A stretch of DNA of 64,000 nt from Shewanella cutis (GTDB lineage Bacteria; Pseudomonadota; Gammaproteobacteria; Enterobacterales; Shewanellaceae), in NCBI RefSeq assembly GCF_022410515.1, contig NZ_JACSDI010000008.1, positions 62,001-126,000 on the forward strand. Reading direction: 5' to 3'. The notes under the pieces were generated by a model, which saw only the letters and a list, made by a program, of their open reading frames with translations, had not been told where the DNA came from and did no database searches. A program made the position numbers and the translations under genes. Shown here one piece after another: positions 36,356 to 49,084 of this stretch (position 1 is its first letter; each line of letters begins with the position of its first letter).

Positions 36356-37390
36356 TTATATTTGAGCTCCATTAGGTGGTGCTGAGCGTATGCAGTTACG
36401 GCCTGTAGACTTAGCCAAGTAAAGGGCAGTATCTGCTTGGTGGACTAATTCAAGGGCGTTATGTTTATTTGAGGGGAGTAAACACGCGACCCCCACGCTG
36501 ACGGTGACAATGCCTAGGTTGGTTTTAATATGGGGAATAGCAAGCGATTGGATAAGTTGATGTACCTGCTTGGCTGTATCGAGTGCCGTTTGCAGATCCG
36601 TATTGGGGAGTAAAATAACAAATTCTTCGCCGCCATAGCGTGCGACCAATTCACCCGCCCGACGACCAAATTGAGATAAGCCGTTCGCCAGCATTTTGAG
36701 ACAGTCATCTCCAGCGAGGTGGCCATAAAAATCATTAAATAATTTAAAGTGATCAATATCTAGCATGATAAGAGAAACGGGGGTGTTGCTACGTTGTCCA
36801 CGGCTCCATTCCTTTTGTAGCATTTGATCAAACAATCTACGGTTGCCAATATTGGTTAATCCATCGGTATTACTGAGTTTTTCTAGCCTGTTATTTGCTT
36901 CTGCAAGTTCATAGGTTCGCGCTTGGATAATGGACTCTAGCTCTCGATTGCGCTCTTCTAAACTTGTCATTGGATAAATTTCACCTTTTTTGGCTATGCC
37001 ATAGGGAATCGAAATTCCACTATGGACGATTTTCCAATCTTTGCTTTCTTGCTGAAAAACCAGCACTAATCTTGCTGTTTCTTGGCTGAGTATCGAGTCT
37101 GGAATGGGGAGATGAATATGAAAAAATGCAGTAATAACAATAATATCTTCAGTAAGATCCTGTAGTGATAGATCTAACATCTCAATACGGATCCGTTCGG
37201 GGACTTGGGCGAAGTCCTGACGGGTTATTTTTATCCATTCATCTTTACTGGTGACAAGGATATCACTGCTACCTGCATAACCACTAAAATTATCACTAAA
37301 ACGGGCTGTGAGCTTGTCGTCCCGTGAGGCGTACATCTCAATATATTCATCAAAAAGTGACTGCATAAGTTGCAAGCGTCTCTGCCGCAT
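36356..37390 (-). CDS. cytoplasmic diguanylate cyclase with NTF2/SnoaL-like input domain
   Basis: 344 residues, no membrane segment. The N-terminal 145 residues look like a SnoaL/NTF2-fold ketosteroid-isomerase-like domain (FDEYIEMYASRDDKLTARFSD, WKIVHSGIS). A coiled-coil linker (EERNRELESIIQARTYELAEANNRLEKL) leads to a GGDEF domain with GGEEF at about 253-257. The I-site reads RAGE rather than RxxD. GGAG precedes the ATG. The input ligand is unknown. Confidence 0.87.
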   Translation of the reverse strand: MRQRRLQLMQSLFDEYIEMYASRDDKLTARFSDNFSGYAGSSDILVTSKDEWIKITRQDFAQVPERIRIEMLDLSLQDLTEDIIVITAFFHIHLPIPDSILSQETARLVLVFQQESKDWKIVHSGISIPYGIAKKGEIYPMTSLEERNRELESIIQARTYELAEANNRLEKLSNTDGLTNIGNRRLFDQMLQKEWSRGQRSNTPVSLIMLDIDHFKLFNDFYGHLAGDDCLKMLANGLSQFGRRAGELVARYGGEEFVILLPNTDLQTALDTAKQVHQLIQSLAIPHIKTNLGIVTVSVGVACLLPSNKHNALELVHQADTALYLAKSTGRNCIRSAPPNGAQI

Positions 37391-39942
<2,552 letters not shown>

Positions 39943-39998
39943 TCACTAGCGCTTAAACTAGGGCGTGTTGACGTTTCAGGACGGGACACCGCCAAAAT

Positions 39999-40028
39999 AA
40001 AAGGTGCAGCCAAAGCTGCACCTTTTTT
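39999..40028. terminator. katG terminator
   Basis: Stem AAAAGGTGCAGC / GCTGCACCTTTT around CAAA, followed by T6. Also downstream of the convergent ferredoxin gene. Confidence 0.88.
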
Positions 40029-40055
40029 ATGCCTACTTATATGTAAATCAAATCG

Positions 40056-41270
40056 TTAATGGCCAACTCGATCAATCACTTGGATAAGTTCCATTCGGAT
40101 ACTATCCGGTGTTTGGCTATGCCAAAATCCGGCTAAATAGGCTGTCAGTGGTAGCGCAAATAGTGCCAATAATAACAAGACTAACAATCCCTTATGGCTA
40201 ACTCTGTGGCCAGATTTAAGGCTAAAACCGAGCGCTGCCGATTTAGGACAGGCGGCCACGCAGCGCATGCAGGCTTGGCATTCGTCGCTGCGAACCGTGG
40301 TTTTGGTATGCACTATGATATTGGCGGGGCAGGCGCGGGTGCATTTATCGCACTTCATGCCCTTGGCTTCGATCAAGCAGTGCTGAGTGTTGCGGCGGAT
40401 CTTGAGTGGACTGGCAAAGCTTAATAGTCCGAGCATGGCGCCATAGGGACATAAATAACGGCAAAAACCTTGGCGACGCCACGCGGCTAAGACGAGAATA
40501 AAACCAAAGCAGGCTAAGGTAATGAGCCCTGGCGTGACAAAAAACAGCGCCATCTTAAGGTCGGCAATCTTATGGTAGTTACCCTGCAGATAATAGGGAA
40601 TCGACTCGCTTGGCATACCGATCACAATGTAAAAAAGCGCCAGCAGCAATAGATACTTAAGCATTCTAAGCGGCCAGTCTAGCCATGCGGGGGGCGCGAG
40701 TTCTGCTTTGATAAAACGTTTGCGTAAGGCGTAGAGATATTCCCCTGCTAAGCCTAATGGGCAGGCCCAGCCACAGAAGGCGCGTTTGCAGAGCAAGCCT
40801 GTGAGTAGCACGGCGGCGAGCATCACGGCCGCAGCGGGATGGGTTTGGTCCCACAGGTTGAGCGTGACTATGGCTTTTAATTCAATCCCGCCGGCGATAG
40901 GCAAAAAGGCATCGACAACATCGGGGCGCATTAACCAAGGCGTGACCCCTTGTTTGAGTTGGATGGCATTAATGCAGTATTGAATGGCGACTAAAAACAG
41001 TGAGAGCGCGAGCAGGTGTTGGCAGCCTTCACGCAGGGCGTTGATTTTTATCTCGGCCTTAAATTCAGCAGGCACGAGTTTATGGGCAAGTATGCTAAGT
41101 GGCAGAGCAATGAGGAGAGCAAGTGCTAGCGGCCAATACTGGCTAACGGCCACTGCGCCGATACTTAACAGTAAGGTTACCACCGTGCCCCATTTTTTAC
41201 CGCTCCAATAGCTTAGGGAGGCGATATACATCAGGGCCAACATTAGGGTAAGGGATTCAATAAAGGTCAT
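40056..41270 (-). CDS. NapH/NosR-like membrane 4Fe-4S ferredoxin
   Basis: Polytopic membrane protein of 404 residues. It has about eight helices, the redox motifs CGWACPLG and CRYLCPYG between helices, and two classical 4Fe-4S sites (CDKCTRACP and CQACMRCVAACP). This architecture is that of NapH/MauN/NosR/RdxA proteins, which move electrons between quinol and periplasmic or accessory partners. The partner is not adjacent. ATG 41270 is chosen; an upstream ATG 126 nt earlier would add a non-homologous leader. Confidence 0.85.
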   Translation of the reverse strand: MTFIESLTLMLALMYIASLSYWSGKKWGTVVTLLLSIGAVAVSQYWPLALALLIALPLSILAHKLVPAEFKAEIKINALREGCQHLLALSLFLVAIQYCINAIQLKQGVTPWLMRPDVVDAFLPIAGGIELKAIVTLNLWDQTHPAAAVMLAAVLLTGLLCKRAFCGWACPLGLAGEYLYALRKRFIKAELAPPAWLDWPLRMLKYLLLLALFYIVIGMPSESIPYYLQGNYHKIADLKMALFFVTPGLITLACFGFILVLAAWRRQGFCRYLCPYGAMLGLLSFASPLKIRRNTQHCLIEAKGMKCDKCTRACPANIIVHTKTTVRSDECQACMRCVAACPKSAALGFSLKSGHRVSHKGLLVLLLLALFALPLTAYLAGFWHSQTPDSIRMELIQVIDRVGH

Positions 41271-41580
41271 GTTAATACTGCAAATAGAATACACGTATTC
41301 AATCTGAGCAATCTTTTGTAGATAAGTTTTTGAGCCTAAAGTGAATTTGTGCGTTAGATCCAATATTGATTGAATTATCACACTAAAGCGCGCCATCGCT
41401 CACAAAGCTAAAAATCTTAGCCTTGCACAAACGAAACTGGGAATGCAGGAAGGATAAAATCAACAGCAAACCGCCATCACTGCTTGCCGAGGTGTTTAGG
41501 GGGGGCGAGCATCAGTGCTAAGCTGTTAATTCAGATTGGTTTGACGGAATTAACAGCCAGTTTAAGCAAGCTAAATGGCC
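41271..41580. other. intergenic, nothing recognised
   Basis: Promoter-side gap of the ferredoxin gene and downstream gap of the DUF2959 gene. No terminator or motif found. Confidence 0.4.
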
Positions 41581-42234
41581 TTACCCTTTTGCGTTCTCAA
41601 GGGCCTCGATAAATCGAGTCGATTCCTGGATAGACTTGTTCATCTCTTTGATTAAGCCTGAGATATCTGTTTGTAAGCTAGCAAATTCGCCTTTAATCGC
41701 GCCAATCGCTTGGGCATTCAAGTTATGCTTTAAATACAGCATATTGTCTTTCATGGCAGTGAGGATGGGCGGCATTTTAGCTTCGGCGCGGCGCATGGTT
41801 TTGATCAACTGCTCGTAGGAGCGGCGGGTTTCCTTGAGCTTAGTTTCGCTGTTGCGGCGTAGGCTCGCTTTGCTGATCTCACCAATTTCCGTTTGCCACT
41901 CATCGAATAGCGCCTCGGCAACATCTTCGACCTTGTTGATGCGATTACTTACATCATCGGCGGCACTTTGGGCTGACTCGTATTCATCTTTAGCCTTGTT
42001 ATAGGCCTTTTCGAGGTTGCCACCATTGTGGTTGAGTAGGGCTTGCATCTCTTCGAGTGCTGAGCTGAACTCTTTTTGCGCATCTTCTTGGGATTCTTTT
42101 GCGGCTTTCACTCTGTCGACCATAATGTCGCGTTTGTGGTAGCCCACTTTTTCCATGGCACCGTAATAGGCTGTTTGACAGCCCGTCAGCAATAGCGTTG
42201 CTGCGATTAGGCTAGAGGTGATCAATCTTTTCAT
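41581..42234 (-). CDS. DUF2959 lipoprotein
   Basis: 217-residue predicted lipoprotein (lipobox LTGC) with a long helical, coiled-coil-rich body and the DUF2959 opening QTAYYGAMEKVGYHKRDIMVDRV. Function unknown; envelope. ATG 42234 is chosen, with GGAA upstream, over a GTG 15 nt earlier. The 73-residue membrane protein lies just upstream on the same strand and may be co-transcribed. Confidence 0.82.
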   Translation of the reverse strand: MKRLITSSLIAATLLLTGCQTAYYGAMEKVGYHKRDIMVDRVKAAKESQEDAQKEFSSALEEMQALLNHNGGNLEKAYNKAKDEYESAQSAADDVSNRINKVEDVAEALFDEWQTEIGEISKASLRRNSETKLKETRRSYEQLIKTMRRAEAKMPPILTAMKDNMLYLKHNLNAQAIGAIKGEFASLQTDISGLIKEMNKSIQESTRFIEALENAKG

Positions 42235-42263
42235 GGGGTATTCCGTCACTGAGTCAGGTGAAA

Positions 42264-42485
42264 TTAGTCGGCCTTAAAGCGGGCCGCATCGATAATGCTC
42301 CAGAGGTGAAAGATAGCACCTATTACCGCAGGTACAATTAACCACCAAAGGGCGTAGCCGACCACAGTGACCACGAAGAATAGTAATGCAGCCAAAACTC
42401 GTCCTTGTAGTAGTTGGCCTAGACCGGGAAAAAACAGACTTGCGATTGCGGCGATTACATTGCCAGTGGATCCTTGTTGTGACAT
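42264..42485 (-). CDS. small membrane protein, 73 aa (TM2-like)
   Basis: Two or three hydrophobic helices with the opening ASLFFPGLGQLLQGR, a motif seen in TM2 and related small membrane proteins, and a C-terminal FHLWSIIDAARF. Function unknown. The ATG has AAGGAG 7 nt upstream. It precedes the DUF2959 gene by 29 bp. Confidence 0.7.
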   Translation of the reverse strand: MSQQGSTGNVIAAIASLFFPGLGQLLQGRVLAALLFFVVTVVGYALWWLIVPAVIGAIFHLWSIIDAARFKAD

Positions 42486-42566
42486 CAATTCACTCCTTAG
42501 ACTTGTAAATTCAGTGTTTATTGTACGAAGATAACGAGTCTACACCAACAGAATCAAGAGAAACCC

Positions 42567-43580
42567 GTGACTAAGAAGATAGATCTGGCACAAATTCGAG
42601 TCTTATTCCTTGGCATATGGCACTTTCTGCTGCATTTACGCCAGCGTTTAGTTGAAGATCAAATCAATATTCGTGCCGGCCACTTGGCGTATGTCACCCT
42701 GTTATCCCTTGTGCCTATGGTGGCCGTGACTATGTCGATGCTCTCGGCTTTCCCTGTGTTTAAGGGGATCCGTGGCCAAATCGAGGCCTTTGTTTACGAG
42801 AATTTTCTACCCGCTGCGGGCGATACGGTACAAGTCTATATCAATGAATTTGTGGGTAATGCCTCTAAAGGCACTGCCGTGGGGATCGCGGCCTTAGTCG
42901 TGGTAGCTATTATGCTGATTTCCGCTATCGATAAGTCGCTGAATAATATCTGGCGTACTAAGGAAAAACGTTCTGTGGTCGTAGCATTTTCCATGTATTG
43001 GATGGTGATTACCTTAGGACCTGTGCTGGTGGGCGCGAGCTTAGTGGCGACCTCCTACGTCGTGTCGCTAAAACTGTTTGAAGGTGATGCTTTATCTGGC
43101 GTGATGCCGCTGTTTATCGAGCGTTTGCCGCTGTTATTTTCGGTGGCTGCATTTTTACTCTTGTATATGGTGGTGCCAAACCAAAAGGTGAAGTTTTGGC
43201 ACGCGCTGTTGGGCGCTGTGGTGGCGGCGCTGCTATTCGAATTGGGGAAAAAGGGCTTTGCCTTTTATGTGACTAAATTCCCGAGCTACGAAGCCATTTA
43301 TGGTGCGCTGGCGACCATTCCTATCCTATTCGTTTGGGTGTATTTATCCTGGATGATCGTGCTGCTGGGCGCCGAAATTACCGCGGCCATGCCCGAGTAT
43401 TTGGACTATGAGTCCAGTAGCGATATCAACGAACTTAACCTCGATGGTCAGCCTTTAGCGGCGCAGGATGCACCCGCCGTGCCGCCAGAAACCACATCAG
43501 CCCAATCAAGCCAAGTGCTTGAGATAAAAGCTGAACTTTCCGAAAGCGCGCCGCAATCGCCTACACAGGATAAGCCGTAG
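42567..43580 (+). CDS. yihY: YihY/BrkB-family inner-membrane protein
   Basis: 337-residue inner-membrane protein with six helices and family blocks [35 protein letters not shown] and [18 protein letters not shown]. Formerly annotated as ribonuclease BN, which is incorrect for this family; function is unclear. GTG start. The last 55 residues form a polar tail rich in Ser, Pro and Gln. Confidence 0.88.
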   Translation: MTKKIDLAQIRVLFLGIWHFLLHLRQRLVEDQINIRAGHLAYVTLLSLVPMVAVTMSMLSAFPVFKGIRGQIEAFVYENFLPAAGDTVQVYINEFVGNASKGTAVGIAALVVVAIMLISAIDKSLNNIWRTKEKRSVVVAFSMYWMVITLGPVLVGASLVATSYVVSLKLFEGDALSGVMPLFIERLPLLFSVAAFLLLYMVVPNQKVKFWHALLGAVVAALLFELGKKGFAFYVTKFPSYEAIYGALATIPILFVWVYLSWMIVLLGAEITAAMPEYLDYESSSDINELNLDGQPLAAQDAPAVPPETTSAQSSQVLEIKAELSESAPQSPTQDKP

Positions 43581-43625
43581 CGAAGTTGTCATCCATTAAT
43601 ACGTTTAACGAGCCTTAGCCCGCCT

Positions 43626-44582
43626 ATGATTACTGATGGCCATCATTTTGCCCCTTTTATCCGCCGTGATTGGCTGATGATGGGCAATGGGCAGCAGTTG
43701 CATCTGGCTCAATATGGTAACCCGCAGGGTATTCCGCTGCTTTACCTGCATGGCGGTCCTGGCGCAGGCGCTAGTGTGAGTGAGCTAAGTTTATTTAACC
43801 CCGAGCATTACTGGATTTTACTGCTAGATCAACGTGGTGCGGGGCAATCTCTGCCTTCTGGTGAGTTAGCGCATAATCATTTGAATGGGCTTATCTGCGA
43901 TATTGAGGCGATTCGCATTCACCTAGGCATTGCGCGTTGGTGCTTAGCGGGTGGCTCATTTGGTGCCACCTTAGCCTTAATTTACAGTGGGTTATTTCCC
44001 CATCGTGTTATTGCCCAAGTGCTATGGGCGCTGTTTATTCCATCAAAAGAGGGGGTTGAATGGCTCTATGCGCCCTCGGGCGCGGCGCAGTTATATCCAC
44101 AGGCTTTCCGTGAATTTGCTGTACCTTCTATTGGATTGGCGGATTTATTTACGCACTATCAGTTAGGATTTAACGCTCAAGATGAACAAACTCGCCATGA
44201 CTTTGCCCGCCGTTGGCTCCAATGGGAATTAACCCTAGCGGGCGTACCAACTGGCCTACCTAAGCAGCTTGCGCCGCCGCTATTCGCCTTAGCTCAAATC
44301 GAGCTGCACTATGCGCAAAATGATTACTTCAATATGTTCAGTGTATTACAGCGGGTGACATCGCAAGTCTCTGCGCGTACCCTGCTATTACAAGGCACGC
44401 AGGATGCCGTCTGTCCCGCACGCTTATTAGCCGCATTTTGGGTAAAAATCGATAATCCCAAGATTCAAATCCACACTATTGTTGATGGCGGGCATTCGCT
44501 GAATAGTGAAATACTCTCACTTGCCGTCACTCTCGAAATTCAAGCCATGTGGGCTTGGATAAAGCGACAGGAGTTAACATGA
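43626..44582 (+). CDS. pip: prolyl aminopeptidase (alpha/beta hydrolase)
   Basis: Removes N-terminal proline from peptides in the cytoplasm. Oxyanion motif HGGPGAGAS, nucleophile elbow GGSFGATLA, Asp in GTQDAVCPARL and His in DGGHSL complete the triad. 318 residues, normal for proline iminopeptidase S33. Its TGA overlaps the ATG of the next lipoprotein (ATGA), so they are co-translated. Confidence 0.85.
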   Translation: MITDGHHFAPFIRRDWLMMGNGQQLHLAQYGNPQGIPLLYLHGGPGAGASVSELSLFNPEHYWILLLDQRGAGQSLPSGELAHNHLNGLICDIEAIRIHLGIARWCLAGGSFGATLALIYSGLFPHRVIAQVLWALFIPSKEGVEWLYAPSGAAQLYPQAFREFAVPSIGLADLFTHYQLGFNAQDEQTRHDFARRWLQWELTLAGVPTGLPKQLAPPLFALAQIELHYAQNDYFNMFSVLQRVTSQVSARTLLLQGTQDAVCPARLLAAFWVKIDNPKIQIHTIVDGGHSLNSEILSLAVTLEIQAMWAWIKRQELT

Positions 44583-45181
44583 AATTAGCCATTATTATTG
44601 CCGCCATTTTGGGATTAACGGCTTGCGCGGCCACCTCATCCTCTATCCCAGAATCTCAATCGACATCTCCTGCGGTCGAATCGAGCGAGGCTCACGCTCC
44701 TGTTGCGCCTAAGGTGGTGCAATTGGCGGGGATGACCAACGAGGCCGCTGCCGATGCCTTGTATCAGGCATTACTCAATGCTAATTATTTGGCAAACAAA
44801 GTTGGGCCAGATAAGGTGGCGGTACAATTTGGTAGTAATGATTTTATGTTAGAACCCAGCATGAATGCTGCTGGGATTGACCGTATTTTAATGAATCGTT
44901 TTTATGCGGTGCATCCGCAGTTGCAGGCCAGCCCTGAACTGCCCGCGGTGATTGGCGAGCTGAATGCCAAGCTCAATTTCGCTAAATTTGTATTGCGTGA
45001 GCAAGGTGCGGTGATCCAAATCCAAGGCACTGTGACCTTTGCCGATAAGGTCGAGATTGAAGAACTGCGCCGTTTTATGCTGTGGACCGATGGCGGCTTG
45101 GCACAAATCGCTAAGTCCTTGCCGGAGGGAATTGAGCAGTATCTGCGCCCAATTCCTTTGATGCCCGTTGTTAAGTCTTAA
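44579..45181 (+). CDS. hypothetical lipoprotein, 200 aa
   Basis: Signal peptide with lipobox LTAC (MKLAIIIAAILGLTAC), a Ser/Pro/Glu-rich linker, then an alpha/beta domain not recognised. ATG 44579 has CAGGAG upstream and overlaps the pip stop; a GTG 30 nt earlier is rejected. Second gene of the pip-lipoprotein-dtd-thioesterase unit. Confidence 0.75.
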   Translation: MKLAIIIAAILGLTACAATSSSIPESQSTSPAVESSEAHAPVAPKVVQLAGMTNEAAADALYQALLNANYLANKVGPDKVAVQFGSNDFMLEPSMNAAGIDRILMNRFYAVHPQLQASPELPAVIGELNAKLNFAKFVLREQGAVIQIQGTVTFADKVEIEELRRFMLWTDGGLAQIAKSLPEGIEQYLRPIPLMPVVKS

Positions 45182-45196
45182 TTTAAAGGAAAAGTT

Positions 45197-45634
45197 GTGA
45201 TCGCTTTAATTCAAAGAGTCAGCCGCGCCAGTGTGGTTGTGGATAATCAAACCATAGGTGCTATCGATAAAGGCTTGTTAGTCTTGCTCGGGGTTGAGCG
45301 GGAAGATAACCGCGAGAAGATGGAAAAATTAGCTACTAAGGTGATGAGTTATCGAGTGTTTTCCGACGAAAACGGCAAAATGAACCTCAATTTGACTCAA
45401 GCGGGAGGCTCGCTTTTAGTGGTATCCCAATTTACCTTGGCCGCCGATACGGAGCGTGGGCTAAGGCCGAGCTTTTCGGGCGCGGGTACGCCTGAGCAAG
45501 CGCTTGGCCTGTATGAAGAGTTTGTCGCCTTTTGCCGCGCCAAGGGCGTGACCACCGAAACAGGACAATTTGCTGCTGATATGAAGGTTGAGCTGGTCAA
45601 CGATGGTCCTGTGACCTTCCATTTACAGGTTTAA
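45197..45634 (+). CDS. dtd: D-aminoacyl-tRNA deacylase
   Basis: Hydrolyses D-aminoacyl- and Gly-tRNA(Ala) to keep protein chirality. 145 residues; active-site motifs SQFTLAADT and NDGPVTF (the trans Gly-cisPro type motif) present. GTG start with AAAGGAAAAGTT upstream. Lies 15 bp after the lipoprotein, same strand. Confidence 0.95.
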   Translation: MIALIQRVSRASVVVDNQTIGAIDKGLLVLLGVEREDNREKMEKLATKVMSYRVFSDENGKMNLNLTQAGGSLLVVSQFTLAADTERGLRPSFSGAGTPEQALGLYEEFVAFCRAKGVTTETGQFAADMKVELVNDGPVTFHLQV

Positions 45635-45669
45635 CCTCAATACGCTAGCCTCAGTAAAGGAACATGCCC

Positions 45670-46113
45670 ATGGATGAACTGCTCAACCAATTACGCCAGA
45701 CCTGGCACCGCACTATACCTGTGAGTGAGTTTATGCAGATTGCGCCGCTGTCCTTTACTGATGGCGAACTGAGCGTGAGTGCGCCATTAGCGCCGAATAT
45801 TAATCTGCACCACACCATGTTTGCGGGCAGCATTTATACCCTAATGACGTTAACAGGTTGGGGGATGGTATGGCTGCAACAGCAACTCCTTAATGTGGAT
45901 GGCGACATAGTATTGGCCGATGCCCATATCCGTTACTTGGCGCCCATTCGCAATCAACCTATTGCACGCGTGGTATGGCAGGATGCCAGTTTAGCGGGCT
46001 TATCTGCGGGGCGAAAAGCCAAAGTTCGACTTGTGGTTAAACTTTACTGTGAAGACCAGCTCTGCGCTGAGTTCTCCGGCCTGTATATTAGCCTTCCGAA
46101 TATTGCTAAATAG
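45670..46113 (+). CDS. YiiD C-terminal-like hotdog thioesterase
   Basis: 147-residue hotdog-fold protein matching the thioesterase domain of YiiD: APLAPNINLHHTMFAGSIYTLMTLTGWGM is the characteristic helix region. Substrate unknown. ATG 45670 fits AAAGGA at 8 nt; an ATG two codons earlier is too close to it. Ends the dtd unit. Confidence 0.82.
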   Translation: MDELLNQLRQTWHRTIPVSEFMQIAPLSFTDGELSVSAPLAPNINLHHTMFAGSIYTLMTLTGWGMVWLQQQLLNVDGDIVLADAHIRYLAPIRNQPIARVVWQDASLAGLSAGRKAKVRLVVKLYCEDQLCAEFSGLYISLPNIAK

Positions 46114-46273
46114 TTGCTGCTGTTTATTTTTTGTGAATTTTCATCGTTGATGTTGTCTTTAACTTGCAATAGAATCTTTGGCTTAATGCAACTTAAGTTG
46201 CATCTGCCATGGTCCGTACGGTTGTCGTATTTATGCTGTATGGCGCTATTTGCATTGATATTAAGGATAACCG

Positions 46274-47494
46274 ATGCGATTTCTCTCCAGTGTGCTTATT
46301 GCTCTACTTTGTGTTCATCTTAGTGGCTGCGCCAATACCAAGTTAAATGCCAATAAATTACCTAAAGGTGTGGTGCTAAATAAAGCTATTACGCTCCCTG
46401 TGGATGTGAGTGTTGCTTATTATTTACCCCACTCGCAGTTAAATAACCGTTTTTATTTAGAGAAGTGGAATATTTGGGTCGATCCCGGAAAATCACTTAG
46501 TGATGGTGTAAAGGACGGTTTTGGTGCTTATTTTTCAAATGCTAAGTTATTAGACCGCACGCAAACGAGCCAGTATGGGTTATTGATCGATATTGATCCT
46601 GAGTGGAAATTTGACTCAGGCAAAGCGGAAATGATCATGAGCTATCGGGTATTTAATGGCTCCGATAAACCCATTCGCGAGGGGCAAAAATCCTTTAAGG
46701 CCGATATTGGCTATTTAGGGGATGGTTTAGGCCTTTATAACGCCGCATTGCGCGCAACTCAGTTAGTGATTGTCGATGTACTCAACACGCTGACACCTTC
46801 GGCCAGCTCCTATCCAGCGCAGTATGCAATGAAAGATGTCTCAGCTAATTTGCTCGCAAATATGCAAAAACCAGTCAGTACAGGGACAGGTTTTTATATT
46901 AATCCTCAGGGACAAATTGTCACAGCGGCCCATGTTCTCAAAAATTGCATGGTGACACAGGTGAATGTTGACGGTAAATCCTTTGATGCGGCCGTAGAGG
47001 CTAGCTCGACCTTATTGGATTTAGCGGTCGTGAGTACGGGGACGCCAGCGGAGCAATACTTACCATTGCGTAAAGGTACAGAGATTTTCCTGGGCGAGGC
47101 GATTACCAATGTTGGTTATCCCTTACAGGGATTATTGGCGGCCTCTCCCAATTTAACGCGCGGAAATATCAGTTCCCGCGAGGCATTAAAGGGGGCGGTG
47201 GGGCAATTCCAGTTTTCGGCACCGATCCAGCCTGGCTCAAGTGGTGGCCCAGTGGTCTCTGATGGTGGGGAGTTATTAGGTATTACCGTCAGTACCTTAA
47301 ATGTGACGAGCCTGCGTGAATCGGGGGCACTGCCGCAGAATGTTAACTTTGCCCTCGATGCAAAATATGCCGCCCGCTTTTTAGATAAGCATCGCATTAG
47401 TTATCAGTCGGTTGAACCCAATATGAAGGGCGATATTCGAACGGCAAATGCGGCAGCACTTGGTGCTGTTGTTCAACTAAATTGCTATCAATAA
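46274..47494 (+). CDS. trypsin-like serine protease lipoprotein
   Basis: 406-residue predicted lipoprotein (lipobox LSGC). The N-terminal domain of about 190 residues is not recognised. A chymotrypsin-fold protease domain (about 200-375) follows, with His in TAAHV, Asp in LLDLAVV and Ser in PGSSGGPVV. No PDZ domain, unlike DegP. Likely an envelope protease or stress factor. Another exported protein follows after 11 bp. Confidence 0.85.
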   Translation: MRFLSSVLIALLCVHLSGCANTKLNANKLPKGVVLNKAITLPVDVSVAYYLPHSQLNNRFYLEKWNIWVDPGKSLSDGVKDGFGAYFSNAKLLDRTQTSQYGLLIDIDPEWKFDSGKAEMIMSYRVFNGSDKPIREGQKSFKADIGYLGDGLGLYNAALRATQLVIVDVLNTLTPSASSYPAQYAMKDVSANLLANMQKPVSTGTGFYINPQGQIVTAAHVLKNCMVTQVNVDGKSFDAAVEASSTLLDLAVVSTGTPAEQYLPLRKGTEIFLGEAITNVGYPLQGLLAASPNLTRGNISSREALKGAVGQFQFSAPIQPGSSGGPVVSDGGELLGITVSTLNVTSLRESGALPQNVNFALDAKYAARFLDKHRISYQSVEPNMKGDIRTANAAALGAVVQLNCYQ

Positions 47495-47505
47495 GGATGT
47501 TTCCA

Positions 47506-48039
47506 ATGCTATCTATGTTTCGTTTTTTGATGCTGAGTTTGTTGCTCATAAGCCCGTTTGTTAAAGCGCAAACCACGGTACTTCCACCAGTGTTTTTTAT
47601 TAGTACCATTGATTCAACTGACTTTTATAACAAACTTAAGGGCATGCCATTATTTGAAAAAATGGATAAAGAGAATATCGGCAATCCATTAAAGTTGATT
47701 GTGACCTATAAAATGGAACCTACAGCAGGGGGAGAAGCCGCAGGGCTGACCTCGTCGATTTTAGCCGGTGGCTCCCTAGGGCTGTTACCTATGGTGACCA
47801 ATAATGATTTAGTGCTGACCTATGAGTTTAGGGTCCACAATGAGGTGGTTGCTAGCGTCAGTTACCGTGAGAATTTCACCAAGGCTCACAATATGTACTC
47901 CAATGAGGGAATGTATAGCCTAGATAAAGATAGTTTGGCATGGGCGATGACCACGACCGATAAGTTTATGGTTGATATTCAAAACTCGCCTGAGCTTTCC
48001 CAGCTAATCAGTGAATACAACTATTATTTTGCTCAATAG
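47506..48039 (+). CDS. hypothetical exported protein, 177 aa
   Basis: Signal peptide (MLSMFRFLMLSLLLISPFVKAQ), then an unrecognised periplasmic domain. ATG 47506 has AAGGA 8 nt upstream; an earlier ATG inside the protease gene is rejected. Its pattern YEFRVHNEVVAS...TDKFMVDIQNS loosely parallels the N-terminal domain of the preceding protease lipoprotein, which hints at a related fold or partner role. Confidence 0.68.
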   Translation: MLSMFRFLMLSLLLISPFVKAQTTVLPPVFFISTIDSTDFYNKLKGMPLFEKMDKENIGNPLKLIVTYKMEPTAGGEAAGLTSSILAGGSLGLLPMVTNNDLVLTYEFRVHNEVVASVSYRENFTKAHNMYSNEGMYSLDKDSLAWAMTTTDKFMVDIQNSPELSQLISEYNYYFAQ

Positions 48040-48062
48040 TTCGAGTGATGCCTTTGCATAAG

Positions 48063-48092
48063 CTAAGGGCTAGCTTTGCTAGCTCTTAGTTT
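48063..48092 (+). terminator. terminator-like hairpin
   Basis: CTAAGGGCTAGC / GCTAGCTCTTAG with TTT loop and one mismatch, followed by a short TTT. Follows the exported protein gene. Confidence 0.5.
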
Positions 48093-48165
48093 AACAGTTC
48101 TACTTTTTAGAAAGTAATCTCAAATTTTATCCGCTTTTATTCTTTTTTATGGACTAATAAACTAG

Positions 48166-48822
<657 letters not shown>

Positions 48823-48835
48823 TCGTAAAAATAAT

Positions 48836-48865
48836 AAAAATGCCAGCATCTTAGCTGGCATTTTT
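48836..48865. terminator. azoR terminator
   Basis: Stem AAAAATGCCAGC / GCTGGCATTTTT with ATCTTA loop and T-run. Confidence 0.9.
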
Positions 48866-48883
48866 GTTTATGTAGAAAGCCTA

Positions 48884-49048
48884 TTACTCACAAAGCTTGC
48901 AGCCAAGAGACATGGCGCTGGTTTCGATATAACGCACTTTGGCGCTCGCTTGGCCACGGTTACGGCTCACGCTGTAGCAGGTTTCGCGAACCACTTTGGG
49001 CTGCGGCGGTTGTTCGCCGCTCGTTGGGCGCGGGCACTTTGTTGTCAT
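48884..49048 (-). CDS. Cys-containing small protein, 54 aa
   Basis: Not recognised. Cysteines at 5, 24, 50 and 53, the last two as a C-terminal CKLC pair, with a Pro/Gln-rich middle; might bind a metal. A very strong ribosome site GAGGAGGTG precedes the ATG at 49048, which supports it as a real gene. It lies 36 bp after the rhodanese gene on the same strand. Confidence 0.6.
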   Translation of the reverse strand: MTTKCPRPTSGEQPPQPKVVRETCYSVSRNRGQASAKVRYIETSAMSLGCKLCE

Positions 49049-49084
49049 CTGCACCTCCTCACGCATGGTTGCTTGGTTTAGGTT

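Noticed and set aside
41271..41396. N-terminal extension of the NapH-like ferredoxin
   Set aside because: The added 42 residues do not resemble the family; the membrane protein starts naturally at 41270.
46114..46323. 69-codon TTG frame between thioesterase and protease
   Set aside because: No ribosome site, overlaps the start of the protease lipoprotein and shows no protein-like features beyond AT-driven hydrophobicity.
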